Origin: Anastatus disparis
Lineage: Eukaryota > Arthropoda > Insecta > Hymenoptera > Eupelmidae
Assembly (NCBI GenBank): GCA_017163975.1
Contig: JAFFSR010000243.1
Coordinates: 1 to 64,000, forward strand
Reading direction: 5' to 3'
Length of the DNA: 64,000 nt
Shown here: in pieces, positions 23,540-34,475 of the stretch
Numbering within the stretch: position 1 is the first letter of the stretch
Layout: each line of letters opens with the position of its first letter
Program-made: the position numbers and the translations under genes
Notes under the pieces: model-generated
What the model saw: the letters and a program-made list of their open reading frames with translations, nothing else
Database searches by the model: none
What the model was told of the DNA's origin: nothing

Positions 23540-24060
23540 GTAAAAAAAAAAAAACCTCAGTTACCCTCATTTTTTCCCCCTCTTTTTTATGCTTAAAACA
23601 TCACAATCCACCCCTCAAAATAATGTAAAAATCTGTCTAGAAATGATCTTTTTGAGAAAAAAAAGACCCCCTTTACTACCCAAGTCACCCCTCTGCTACC
23701 CAAGTCACCCCCCTTTTTGCTACCCCTCGTACGTCACCCACCCCCTCAGATAATTTAGCTAAATTTACCTTATCTTATCGATTTATATTTGTTACTCGTT
23801 TTCACCACTACTATCACCCTTCCATTTACCTACCCTCCTCCTACCCCTTCTTCTACCCCTTTTTTTTCCCTCCAAAAAAAATTAAAAGTTCCCCCCTCAA
23901 AATAACGTAAAAATGTCTCTAGAAATGTCTTTTTTTTAAAAAATAAAAGATTCCCCCTCAACCCCAGTCACCCCTCTCCTGCCCAAGTTCACCCCTCAGT
24001 CCACAAATCACCCCCTCACTAAACAAGTCACCCCTCTGCTTCCACCCTCATATCCCTGAA
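23540..24060. repeat. C-rich low-complexity region
   Basis: The plus strand is strongly pyrimidine-rich with repeated ACCCAAGTCACCCCTCTGCT words. A unit CCCCTCAAAATAA.GTAAAAAT.TCTAGAAATG appears twice (about 23607 and 23892). Its base content is unlike all neighbours. It forms the 5' subterminal region of the Helitron. Confidence 0.75.
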
Positions 24061-25187
24061 AATGAAATACTTGCTAAGGCTATATGATGGAATATATATT
24101 TAATACATAGTTAATAATATTATAGATTATTGATATAATTATTTTTTAACTATCAAATAATAACTACGTTCGTTAGACAACTTTCCACACCACCCATACT
24201 GAGACAAAAAAAAAAAAAAAACTTCTACTTTCAACATTTAAGCTACTTTTTTTGGGTCCAAGCTGTATTTGCCTAAAAGTAAAGCACATTTTACTTTGTC
24301 TTGATTGTCTTGGTCAGAAAAACTTATTAAAAAATTTTCTACATCTTCTTTCAGGTTAGCTTAAATTTGTTTTCTTGTTGTCTTGAGTTTATCTTGTGAA
24401 AGTTTTAAGTAGAAGTTTTTATTTTTTTTATCAGTTTAACGAGGTATTGTCAATGGCGCGTTGGGTTTTTTTGGTTGTTTTTAAAGAAAAATTAAACAAT
24501 AAAAGTGGTACCCATCGCCAAGTGGCAAGTGGTAACACTGCTGCTTTTGAATATTAAACAATTGTAAGCACGAATTTTAAAATTTTTTCAAACTTTAGGT
24601 TAAAATGTGCTTCTGACTCGCTAAAACTTTTAGTTGTTATAATATAACATAATTATATTATGACTTAAATTTATAGTCGACATTCAACACTCAAACCTTA
24701 ATATGTCTTTATTTTTCTTAAGGTAAAAAAGATAGATAGAATGTTTGAGTAATAAATATGAACTATATATTCGAGCCTATAACAACTAAAATAATTATTT
24801 TTTGTTTTATTTTATGTTGATGTTACAGCTTATATTTTTATTTTTTAAAAAAATTTAAAGTTTTAACAAAAATATAATTTAAAATTTAAATATAGTTTTA
24901 AAATCTTAAACTTATTAAAATATATAAATTAAAAATATTTAGAATTATATTTAATTTAAAGACAATAACGCGGAGTTAATTGTAAGTAAATAAAACATTT
25001 TTAAATTAACCTTATTTTTAAGATAGAGTATAAGTCCCGGTTACTAATCCTGAACCTTATTCTATGCTAAAATTTAAGTTTGACAAATATTTTCACAACT
25101 TTTCATTTTAATATGTGAAGAACAACACAAAGTATCTCCTATGTAAAGAACATCACAAAGTATATGATGTAAAGGGACAATAAGTAC

Positions 25188-25342
25188 ATATGACAGAAAT
25201 ATATTTTATGATAATTTTTTTCCTATATTTAAAAATTAACAAATAAAAATGAACAGACTAATAAAATTATCCAGTAATATCATGTTATTTTAAAATCAAA
25301 GAAAAAAATAATCATAAAATATGTTTCGTTGACTCCCATATG
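25188..25342. mobile_element. Diverged relative of the 150-bp hairpin MITE
   Basis: The left arm CATATGACAGAAATATATTT, then TATGATAATTTTTT, and the right arm, inverted near 25301-25342, resemble the MITE at 12009-12158 in arm order and length. Mismatches are many. Confidence 0.55.
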
Positions 25343-26049
25343 GAAAAATATTTTTAGATATAATTGTAAATAACTGTTAATAACTGTAAATAAATGTAAA
25401 TAAATATAAACAACTATAAATAGCTGTAAAAAGTGTAAAAAAGTGGGAATTGAGACATAAATAACTGTTATTTACAATTATTTACAATTATTACATTATA
25501 AATACATAATGTAATAGATCAATAATGAATAAGTAAGTCACTATAAAAAAGTGATATCACAGATACAAAATAAAAAAGTAAAAGTCACGTAATCCTATAA
25601 ATTAAGAGTCAGTCACAGGATATTTATCAGTAATAATATTTAAAAGATTTTATAAAAATACAAAATCAAAACAAATAATGTAGTCAATCACTAACCAATC
25701 AGACAATAAATCACACCTTAACCTATATAGGACATCACATTATAATAAATTACATATAAATAGAAAATAAAAATAAAATCATTTGAGGTCGAGCAAATAT
25801 TTTCCGACTTAAAGTAGACTATGACATGGTTAATTTTCATCGTAGTGTTATTATTTCACAAAATACTTCGTATATTGATAAAAGTCATTATGTATGTTAG
25901 TTCAAATGTGTAAATTTGGATTTCAAATAAACAGATAATAATAAATGGGATCACGCAGACGAAAGTCGAATTTTATTACTAAAGTTCAGCTTTCGTCGAC
26001 GCCATTTTTCCTCCATTATCTTACGATTTTAAATACCAATAGCAATGCA

Positions 26050-26102
26050 ACATTAACTCAGTGGTAAAATCTCGAGGAACGAAATCTACGCTCGATATCC
26101 GC
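26050..26102 (+). other. Degenerate tRNA-like sequence
   Basis: TTAACTCAGTGGTAAAAT closely resembles a tRNA A box (TAGCTCAGTGGTAGAG type). The B box (CGCTCGATATCC) is weak and no cloverleaf closes. Possibly a dead SINE or tRNA fragment. Confidence 0.35.
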
Positions 26103-26421
26103 TTATTTTCTAATTTAAAAGTTTCAAAACTTATAAATAGATACAAAATAATAATTTTTATTTATAATTTTTTAATTGAAAAATATTAAATTTTTCAATT
26201 ATTCTAATTGTAACATAAAAGGATCACGTGAAATATATATAAAAATAATAAAAATATTTTATATTTCAGATAAATAATTGAAGTTTAAAATAAAAAATAA
26301 AGAATAAATATATTTAAGGTAATTAAAATATATATATTTTATAATATAATTTGATATAATTAATATAATAAATTAATATAATATATATAAATATTAATTT
26401 GTATATTGAATAAAAGAAAAT

Positions 26422-26964
26422 ATGAATAAAATAATTAAAGTTATTATGACGGTAATTGTTTATTTAGATGTTTTTCGTATTTTTTATATAAAATGAAAAT
26501 CAACATATGATTATAAGAAAACATATAATTAGAAATGTTGTTAATAATTGGAATAAATATAAACAACAAATATAATAGAAAATAAATATTATATGAATAT
26601 AATAAATAGTGATAATTATTTTGAGTATATGTCAAATAATGGTACTTTTGGAACAGAAATAGAAATTCAAAGTTTTGTAGAATTTTATAATGTATATGTT
26701 AAAGTATGTATTAAAAATAAAATACTAATGTTTGGGAACTTTTCTGATCATTTTCAATTATCGTTAATTTTACTGGATCATATGATGCAGGTCATTATGA
26801 TATTTTAAATTATAAAAATAATAATAATAATTATAATCTTAAAAGAAAATTAAAAATGAAGAATTTAATGAAACAAATATAATCAAAAAATAAAGACAGG
26901 AACAAAAAAAAATAAAAATGAAAATAAGCTTTATAATAAAATGAATAAAAATGAAAAATTGAAT
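26422..26964 (+). pseudogene. OTU-like protease, first (broken) copy of a tandem duplication
   Basis: This ~543-bp block is repeated directly at 26965-27507. It opens MNKIIKVI and then has DGNCLFRCF, the D-G-N-C catalytic motif of OTU-family cysteine proteases. One base is missing just before the motif (TTATGACGG against TTGGTGACGG in copy 2), and further indels break it. The open part 26593-26808 carries NNGTFGTEIEIQSF, typical of the OTU middle region. The copy is dead. Confidence 0.75.
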
Positions 26965-27550
26965 ATGAATAAAAAAATTAAAGTTATTGGTGACGGTAAT
27001 TGTTTATTTAGATGTTTTTCGTATTTTTATATAAAATGAAAATCAACATATGATTATAAGAAAACATATAATTAGAAATGTTGTTAATAATTGGAATAAA
27101 TATAAACAACATATAATAGGAAATAAATATTATATGAATATAATAAATAGTGATAATTATTTTGAGTATATGTCAAATAATGGTACTTTTGGAACAGAAA
27201 TAGAAATTCAAAGTTTTGTAGAATTTTATAATGTATATGTTAAAGTATATATTAAAAATAAAATACTAATGTTTGGGAACTTTTCTGATCATTTTCAATT
27301 ATCGTTAATTTTTACTGGATCATATGATGCAGGTCATTATGATATTTTAAATTATGAAAATAATAATAATAATTATAATCTTAAAAGAAAATTAAAAAAT
27401 GAAGAATTTAATGAAACAAATATAATCAAAAAAATAAAGACAGAAACAAAAAAAAATAAAAATGAAAATAAGCTTTATAATAAAATGAATAAAAATGAAA
27501 AATTGACAAAAAAAAAATCAATTAAAAAATTAAATTTAAAAATAATATAA
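26965..27550 (+). pseudogene. OTU-like cysteine protease domain, second copy
   Basis: OTU domains remove ubiquitin, and some animal Helitrons encode them next to RepHel. Here KVIGDGNCLFRCFSY (nucleophile Cys) starts at 26985. The open frame 27050-27550 continues with RKHIIRNVVNNW, NNGTFGTEIEIQSF and SYDAGHYDIL, which contains the C-terminal catalytic His. A one-base loss between the two parts, near 27035, shifts the frame. The tail is very K/N-rich. The zinc-finger and Rep region of the Helitron follows 50 bp downstream on the same strand. Family assignment is firm from both motifs. Activity is not expected unless the frameshift is an assembly error. Confidence 0.78.
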
Positions 27551-27597
27551 ACAATAAAAATAATATAAATAAAAATTTTTAAAAATTATTTAGGTAT

Positions 27598-28111
27598 AAT
27601 GAGTTACGAATGTAAATATTGTAGTGCTTTATTTTGGAAAGAAGAAATAAAAAGTTCAATTGTTGTCAACAACGAAAAGTTATTTTATCGCCATTAACTA
27701 AATATGATGAAAAATTGAAATATTTATTATTACATGATAGTGTTTTTTAGAAATTTAATTAGATATTATAATAATTTATTTAGTTTTGCAACTTTTAATG
27801 CAAATGTCATTCAAAACCAAGGAAAAGCTATATATAATTTAAAAATTCAAGGACAAATTTGTCATACAGCACCTAATACGTTAATTTCTACTAACGACAT
27901 TAAACCTACATGTGGACAGTTATACATTCACGATAATACAGTAGCAATTGAAAAACGATTAAAAACTAATGAAAAATTAACAAAGGAACATATGTTAATT
28001 TTAACAGAAATAATGAATGATAATCCCATGGCTAAAAATTACAAAAGCTTACATCAATTATCAAACATACAAAATATTCTAAATTATAAATTGTATTTTA
28101 TGAAAAAATGA
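27598..28111 (+). pseudogene. Helitron protein, N-terminal zinc-binding and Helitron_like_N region
   Basis: It opens MSYECKYCSALFWKEE, a C..C motif typical of the N-terminus of Helitron proteins. After a frameshift it carries CCQQRKVILSPL, and after another the frame 27734-28111. That frame contains FSFATFNANVIQNQGKAIYN and IKPTCGQLYIHD, the usual start of the Helitron_like_N domain. At least two single-base indels separate the pieces. The fragment is collinear with the Rep and helicase parts downstream. Confidence 0.8.
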
Positions 28112-28129
28112 TAAACAACAACATCGTTA

Positions 28130-30075
28130 TAATAAGCCACTAACTTCTGAATGTGGTGCTATCATAGTATCTAATTCAGGAATTTCAGATAATTATGATC
28201 TTTGTGTATATCTGAAATTATCTTCTGAAGATGAAATTACTCATACTTATTTAAATAAATTATCTCATCACGTGGATCCAATGGTTTTTCCTTTAATGTT
28301 TCCAGCAGGAGATTTAGGTTGGAGTATAGGATATAAAAAAATGAAAATATTGAAAATAATGATTGTCTTACAATACTACAATATTATTTATATAGAATCT
28401 ATTGGAGACCAAATTTAAAAAATTTCAACCCTATTTTATATTGTGGAAGATTAACACAACAATACATTATACATGCATATGTGATGGTTGAAAGTAATAG
28501 AATGAATTTTTTTAGAAATAATCAAAAACAATTACGTATAGAATGTTATCAAGGTTTATTAGATCATGTAATGAACAGTGCTTCAAATGTTTCAACAAAT
28601 TTTGAAAACAAAGAAAGAATTGGAAATCTTTTTATTTTACCCTCATCATATATTGGTAGTCCAAGATATATGCAGCAATATTATCAAGATGCCATGGCAA
28701 TAATGAGAACAGTAGGAAAGCCAGACTTATTTATAACAATGACGTGTAATCCTAAATGGAAAGAATTAAAAGAAATTTAAAAAAATTTTCCAGAAGCAAC
28801 AACTCCCAATGACATACCAAATATCACAGTAAGATTATTTTATATAAAATTTAAAATGTTATTGAATGATATTATAAAAACGAAATTTTTGGTCCTGTCA
28901 TAGCTTATGTATTTTCGATTGAATTTCAAAAAGAGGGTTACCTCACGCGCATATTATTATAACATTACATCATAATCATAAAATATTAACTCCAGAAAAT
29001 ATTGATAAATATATTTCAGCAGAAATACCTTCATCAGAAAATAAATATTTACAAAAATTAGTAATTAAACACATGTTACATGGACCACATACAGATAAAT
29101 CACCTTGTTACGAAAAAATAAATAAAGTAAATAAAAAATTTCCAAAATCATTTAATGAAAGTACAATAGTTGAAGAAAACAAATATCCACAATACAAAAG
29201 AAGAAATAATATTTTTAGATAATCATACATATAATTTAAAACATAATAAAAAAATTATACAAGTTGATAATTCTATGGTAGTTCCTTACAACAGTTTTTT
29301 GTTAGCAAAATATAATGCTCATATCAATACTGAACTTTGTATGTCAATATAAAGTATAAAATATATTTATGATTATATTTGTAAAGGTGTAGATAAAGCT
29401 TACTGTAAAATAAAACAAGATAAAAATGAAGAAAATAATAATGATGATGTTTATGATAAAATAACTCAATACATAGATGGAAGATATTTAAGTCCAATGG
29501 AGGCTGCATGGAGATTACAAGCATTTCCTCTATGCGGTAGAAGTCATACAGTAATAAGATTAAATATCCATACAGAAAATCAACAAAAAATAATTTTTGA
29601 TGAAAATAATATACATTCAGCATTAAACAAATGCGAAACAACATTGACTGCATGGTTTAAATTAAATAAAAAAGATGATTTTGCTAAAAAAATTAAATAT
29701 GTTAATATTCCACAATATTATATTTTTAATTCTAAGACTAAATCTTGGATTAAAAGATCACAACTTAGAAAAAATATAGCAATTGGTAGATTAAATGTAG
29801 TATCACCAAAAGATAGTGAACGTTTTTTTTTGAAATTAATATTTAACAGGGTAAAAGGTCCAACATCTTTTAACGATTTACGAACTTATGAAAATGTAAC
29901 TTATAATACTTATAAAGAAACTGCTCTTGCAATGAATTTAATAGAACACGAAAAACAAATTTATTATATTTTTAAGAAGCATGCCAAGTTATGTTACCAG
30001 TACAATTACGTAAATTTTTGCATGTTTTTATTATGTGAAAATATTCAAGGTAACATTATTTGGGGAAAAATATAA
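28130..30075 (+). pseudogene. Helitron Rep (HUH nuclease) region
   Basis: The collinear pieces, in several frames, are HVDPMVFPLMFPAGDLGWS, the open frame 28481-28780 (ending DLFITMTCNPKWKEL) and the HUH motif PHAHIII near 28945, reached by a one-base frameshift in an A-run. Then come HMLHGPH, a DGRYLSPMEAAWRL stretch near 29478 with the Tyr region, and the open frame 29497-30075 with GPTSFNDLRTY. Rep nicks and rejoins single strands during rolling-circle transposition. Short A-run indels and stops disable it. The order is that of a standard RepHel protein. Confidence 0.82.
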
Positions 30076-30244
30076 AAATTTTTTATTGAAGATTTTAAAA
30101 AAAATAAAGAAAATAAAGCTTTATCCCATATTAATCAAATATTAAATTCAGAACAAATGTCATGTGAAAATTTTGGTTTACCTGAACCAAATGAAAACTA
30201 TAACGAGGAAAACGAAGAAATTAATGACGAAATTATAAATTTTT

Positions 30245-31602
30245 AGCAAAAAAAAATTTGATAAAATGTATAAACAATTGAATGACGATCAAAAACATAT
30301 TTTTGAACAAATAATAAATAATAATCATAAAATTTTTTTTCATAGATGGACCAGGAGGTTCTGGAAAAACATTTTTATATAAAACATTAATATATTATTT
30401 TATAACAATAAAAAAAAATTCTTATCAATGGCTTGGACAGGTATTGCTTCAATTTTACTACCAAAAGGTTTAACCAGTCACCGAACTTTTAGATTACCAT
30501 TAGACTTAAACAATATTGAAAGTGCATTTTTAAAATTTGATTCAGATAAGGAAAATAAATGAAGCAAATGTAATTATATGGGACGAAGCATCAATGATTC
30601 CTAAAAAAGCTTTAGAAATAGTTGACAAAACATTAAAAGATGTCTGTAATAATAATGAAATTTTTGGAGGAAAAATTATTATTTTAGGTGGATTTGATTT
30701 GTCAAATTTTACCTGTATTAAAAATGGAAATAAAAATACAATTATAGAACAAACTATAAAATATTCAACCCTATGGCCCATGTTTCATATTTTTAAATTT
30801 AAAAAAAATATAAGATCTAATGATGAAAATTTTTCATCATTTTTATTAGATATCGAAGAAGGAAAAGTTGATACATTTATTATACCAGAAAAATGGAAAA
30901 CTAATAATGTTTGCAAATAAAATTTATCAAAACATTAACAATAATTATAGTTTTTCGAAAAATGTTATTTTAAGTACACATAATGAAGATGTGAATATTT
31001 TAAATAATAAAATACTGAATTTAATTAATAATGAAACAATGACATATTATAGTATTGATTATGCCAACATATAAGGGTGTTGATCAAACAGATGATAATA
31101 TTCATTTAAATTATCCAATAGAAATGTTAAATAATATAAGAGAAGGATTACCCCCACATGAACTTAATTTAAAAATAAATGCCATAATAATGCTAATTAG
31201 AAATTTAAGTATAAAAGATGGATTATGCAATGGAACACGATTAAAGATAACGAGATTATTTAAATACAATATAGAAGCTGAAGTAATTACGGGCAAAAAT
31301 AAAGGAAATAAAGTTTTTATACCGCGTATAACATTAAGCACAAATGGATCATCATCTTTACCATTTATTTTATATAGAAAACAATTCCTATTGTATTAGC
31401 TTTTGTTATAACTATAAATAAATCACAAGGTCAAAGTTTTGAAAACGTAGGAATATTCATAAAAAACCTTTATTTTCACATGGACAATTGTATGTTGCTC
31501 TTTCTAGAAGTAAAAATGCTTCTAAAATACATATTCAAAATGAATTAGAAAATATAAATGAATTAACCAATATAGTATGGAAAGAAGTACTAGAAAAATA
31601 AT
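30245..31602 (+). pseudogene. Helitron Pif1-like helicase region
   Basis: The Walker A motif DGPGGSGKTFLYKTL lies near 30345. AWTGIASILLPKG follows, then the Walker B-like IIWDEASMIPKKALE in the open frame 30537-30920. The frame 31055-31399 has GLCNGTRL, and FVITINKSQGQSFENVG with the terminal VALSRSK motif closes the domain near 31500. This is the 5'-3' helicase of RepHel. Frame changes near 30560, 30905, 31070, 31395 and 31460 break it. It ends with a stop near 31600. Confidence 0.82.
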
Positions 31603-31879
31603 AAAAAAAACTTTAATTTTTTTAATATTAAAAATATATTTATATTTCTTACATACTAATAAAACCTTTGTTTTTTTCAGATATAACATAATAAAACAAA
31701 AATAAAAACATACTTTAAATTTTCTATATAAAAAAATTAATTTACAATAATAAAAAGAAAATAAAAACAAACTTTAAATATTTTATAAAAAAATAATAAC
31801 AAAGTTATTTAAAATATAATTTAGTAATACTAATAATAATCGAATTATAAAATGGAATGGGATCCAGTTTCAAATGATA

Positions 31880-32234
31880 CATTGTTGTAGAAAACTTACA
31901 ACATCAAGAAGAATTAGATGATTTCAATAACCAAATAAACGAATTTGAACGGTTTCAAGAGCAGTACGAAGAATATATGGAAAATTTGAATGAAAATACA
32001 GATTTATCTATATTAAATGATGCAATTAATAACTATATCGGTATTGAAAATGAAAAACTTTATTTTGAAAATTGGAACAATGTAACATATTATTATAAAT
32101 ATATGACAAATAAAATCATTCAATATAAGTTAGAAATACATGATCCAATAATGGAATATTATATCACAACTCATAATACAATATATTATAAATATTTATT
32201 ACGTATTGCTAATATAATTTTTTTTATATCATAA
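31880..32234 (+). CDS. Unrecognised small Helitron-borne frame
   Basis: The frame is open from about 31885 (VVENLQHQEELDDFNNQINE) to the stop at 32234, with an internal Met at 31977. It is acidic at its start and rich in Tyr/Asn/Ile later. It lies 280 bp downstream of the helicase on the same strand, inside the Helitron. A possible Met at 31852 (MEWDPVSNDT) is one frame off. I do not recognise a family. It could be an accessory Helitron gene or a chance frame in AT-rich DNA. Confidence 0.35.
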
Positions 32235-33618
32235 AATATAATATAAAATATATTTAAGTAATAAATTAATAAAAATAATAAATATATCTTTTATAAAAAC
32301 CAAAAATTAATTAAATATATTAAAACAGTAATTTAAAATATATTTCATACATCAAAAAGACTTAATTGCGTTAAAATATATTTAAAAAAAATAAATAAGA
32401 TTTAATAAAATACTCACTTTATAATTTTATTTATAACGTACATGAATTAGTAATTAATTGTATTAATATATTGTAATTATAATACAGGCATTAAACGTTA
32501 AATAAATCAAATAAAATCCTATTATAACTTAAACATTTATAATTGAATTTAAATATAATAAAATGTTTAAAGGATAAATAAAAATTTATTTTATAAAACA
32601 AAAAAATTAATAAAATTCATATCATTATGTATTATATTATATTCATTTTTTTAATTAATAAATATTAAAAATTATTTATTAATAAATAAATAATCGATAA
32701 TTTAAAAAAACAAACATGAAAATACATTCTATTAATTTTGTAAAAATTATTTTAATATATCTTTTTTAATACTAGCAAAAAGTCAAGGATATTAAAAAAA
32801 TAGAGATATATATTTTATACATCCAAAAGACTTAAAAATAAAATTAAGATATATTAAAAATAAAATTAAAATAATTAATAAATAAGGAAAAATTATATTA
32901 TTTAATTTTATCGTTTTATTTATGAAATATATTAATTAATAATATTATAATTATCATAATGATATTGAAATTTATTGTAAAATATATACTTTGAATAAAA
33001 CTAATATTTAAAAAAAGAAAATATATTAATTTCAAGTATAAAAATTAAAGATACTAGATGTTATAAAAAAATAATAATAATTAATATTCAAATATAAGAA
33101 ATAATTATAAAATTTTAAATAATAATAATATTAAAAACATAGAATTCAATAAAGTATTAAATTTTAAATTTAGAATAATTATAATAAAAAAAATTTCGGT
33201 TCTATATTATTGTAAGACATGTTACAATAATATTTAATTGGAAAATATCAAGTTATAATAATTATTCTAATAAACATACTTAAACAAAGATTTAAAAGAG
33301 ATAAATATTAATTGAACAATTGTTATATAACAACAATTGTACAAATAATGAAATGATTTTGAAACTTTGTTTAAATATGTAATACTGAAGGTGGAGGATG
33401 GATTGTAAATAGAGTCTATGGTATAAGGAGGAAGGAATATAGACTCTCATGATTGTGTAGGGCTACAGGCAAAGGTAACCATGGTTTTATTTTGAATAAT
33501 TTTATAAAAAAAAATGAATAATTCTAATTAATTTTAACATGTCTTAAAATAACTTAAAATTATTATAATTGATTTTATATAATTATTAAAAATAAAACAA
33601 AAAACAACGCGCCGTAAT
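32235..33618. other. Helitron 3' non-coding region, upstream part
   Basis: Very AT-rich with small hairpins: AGAGTCTAT and its inverse around 33409-33449, and ACAATTGTT-type palindromes near 33310-33345. No gene. It continues after the LTR element at 45895. Confidence 0.5.
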
Positions 33619-33623
33619 ACCAT

Positions 33624-34449
33624 TGTTAGTGACACAATTATTTAATAAATTTTTAATTAAAAATTATAACTTTGTAAAATCTAATGTATTAAAGATGTTA
33701 CCTTCGCTTAAAAAAATATCGAGTAACACTTTTGATATCATCAACGTGACCATTGTGCTGACCATGCAACACGTGCAGCTACCTGCAGTGCTTGCTGCTA
33801 GGGGCCATACAATGATGCACCAATGACATAGCTTGACTCTCTCCTACTTTTAATTAAGTAGTGGGATGAGCATAGCTACTGTCGTGACTTTGGGCGCGCG
33901 ACTAAGGGCCTCTCTCGCTAGGGACATGAGGAGGCGCACCGGCTTGATCGATTTCGGCATCTGATAGACGATGGCTTTTAGGCTTGCCATGGACTGGCGG
34001 ACGCGAGGCAGGCGCGTGTGGCAATCACATTGATTAAATTTAATAATTTTCTTTAAGTTTTTACTTTTCTTTAAATTCAGTTTACAAAGTACTTTTATGC
34101 AGTGCAATAAACCATCCATTAAATGATCAGGAGAGCCATGCAATAAGGACACCAAGGACCTTTGTTCAGATAAGTCTTTTACTGTTTTGATTGAATATTG
34201 TATTTCTCTGAATTATGAGTAAAAACTAAATATTAATTCTTGTTTTTCTTAAAACATTCATTACATTTGTCAAATGTTTTATTAAAAGTAGCTAAATAAT
34301 TAAATATAGTAGCTTTCTTATTTTAATTCAATGAATGATATCTCACCCTAATACTTTACAATTTTGAACTTATCATATTCTTTAGTTTGTAAAAATATTG
34401 AGAAGAGCTTTTCCCGGGACTTTTATTAATCCGGAAAAGCCTCCTAACA
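33624..34449 (+). repeat. 5' LTR of LTR element 1
   Basis: It starts TGTTAGTGACAC and ends CCTCCTAACA. I count about 14 differences from the 3' LTR by eye. An AATAAA lies near 34107. The short frames on both strands are not genes. Confidence 0.93.
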
Positions 34450-34453
34450 AAAT

Positions 34454-34475
34454 TTTGGCGCCCTACGTGAGGCTC
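34454..34475 (+). promoter_or_regulatory. Primer-binding site of LTR element 1
   Basis: TTTTGGCGCCCTACGTGAGG begins a few bases after the 5' LTR end. TGGCGCC is the usual complement to a tRNA 3' end in gypsy-type elements. The exact tRNA cannot be named. Confidence 0.7.

Larger units (their letters stand above)
24061..26421. other. Helitron 5' non-coding region
   Basis: AT-rich. It contains a diverged hairpin MITE (25188-25342), an array of TAACTGTAAATA-like words (about 25355-25480) and a weak tRNA-like stretch (26050-26102). I see no open frame of note on either strand. Confidence 0.5.

Noticed and set aside
33850..34155. A 101-codon antisense frame in the 5' LTR, repeated at 45292-45597
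   Set aside because: It is repeated only because the LTRs are direct copies, and no domain is visible.
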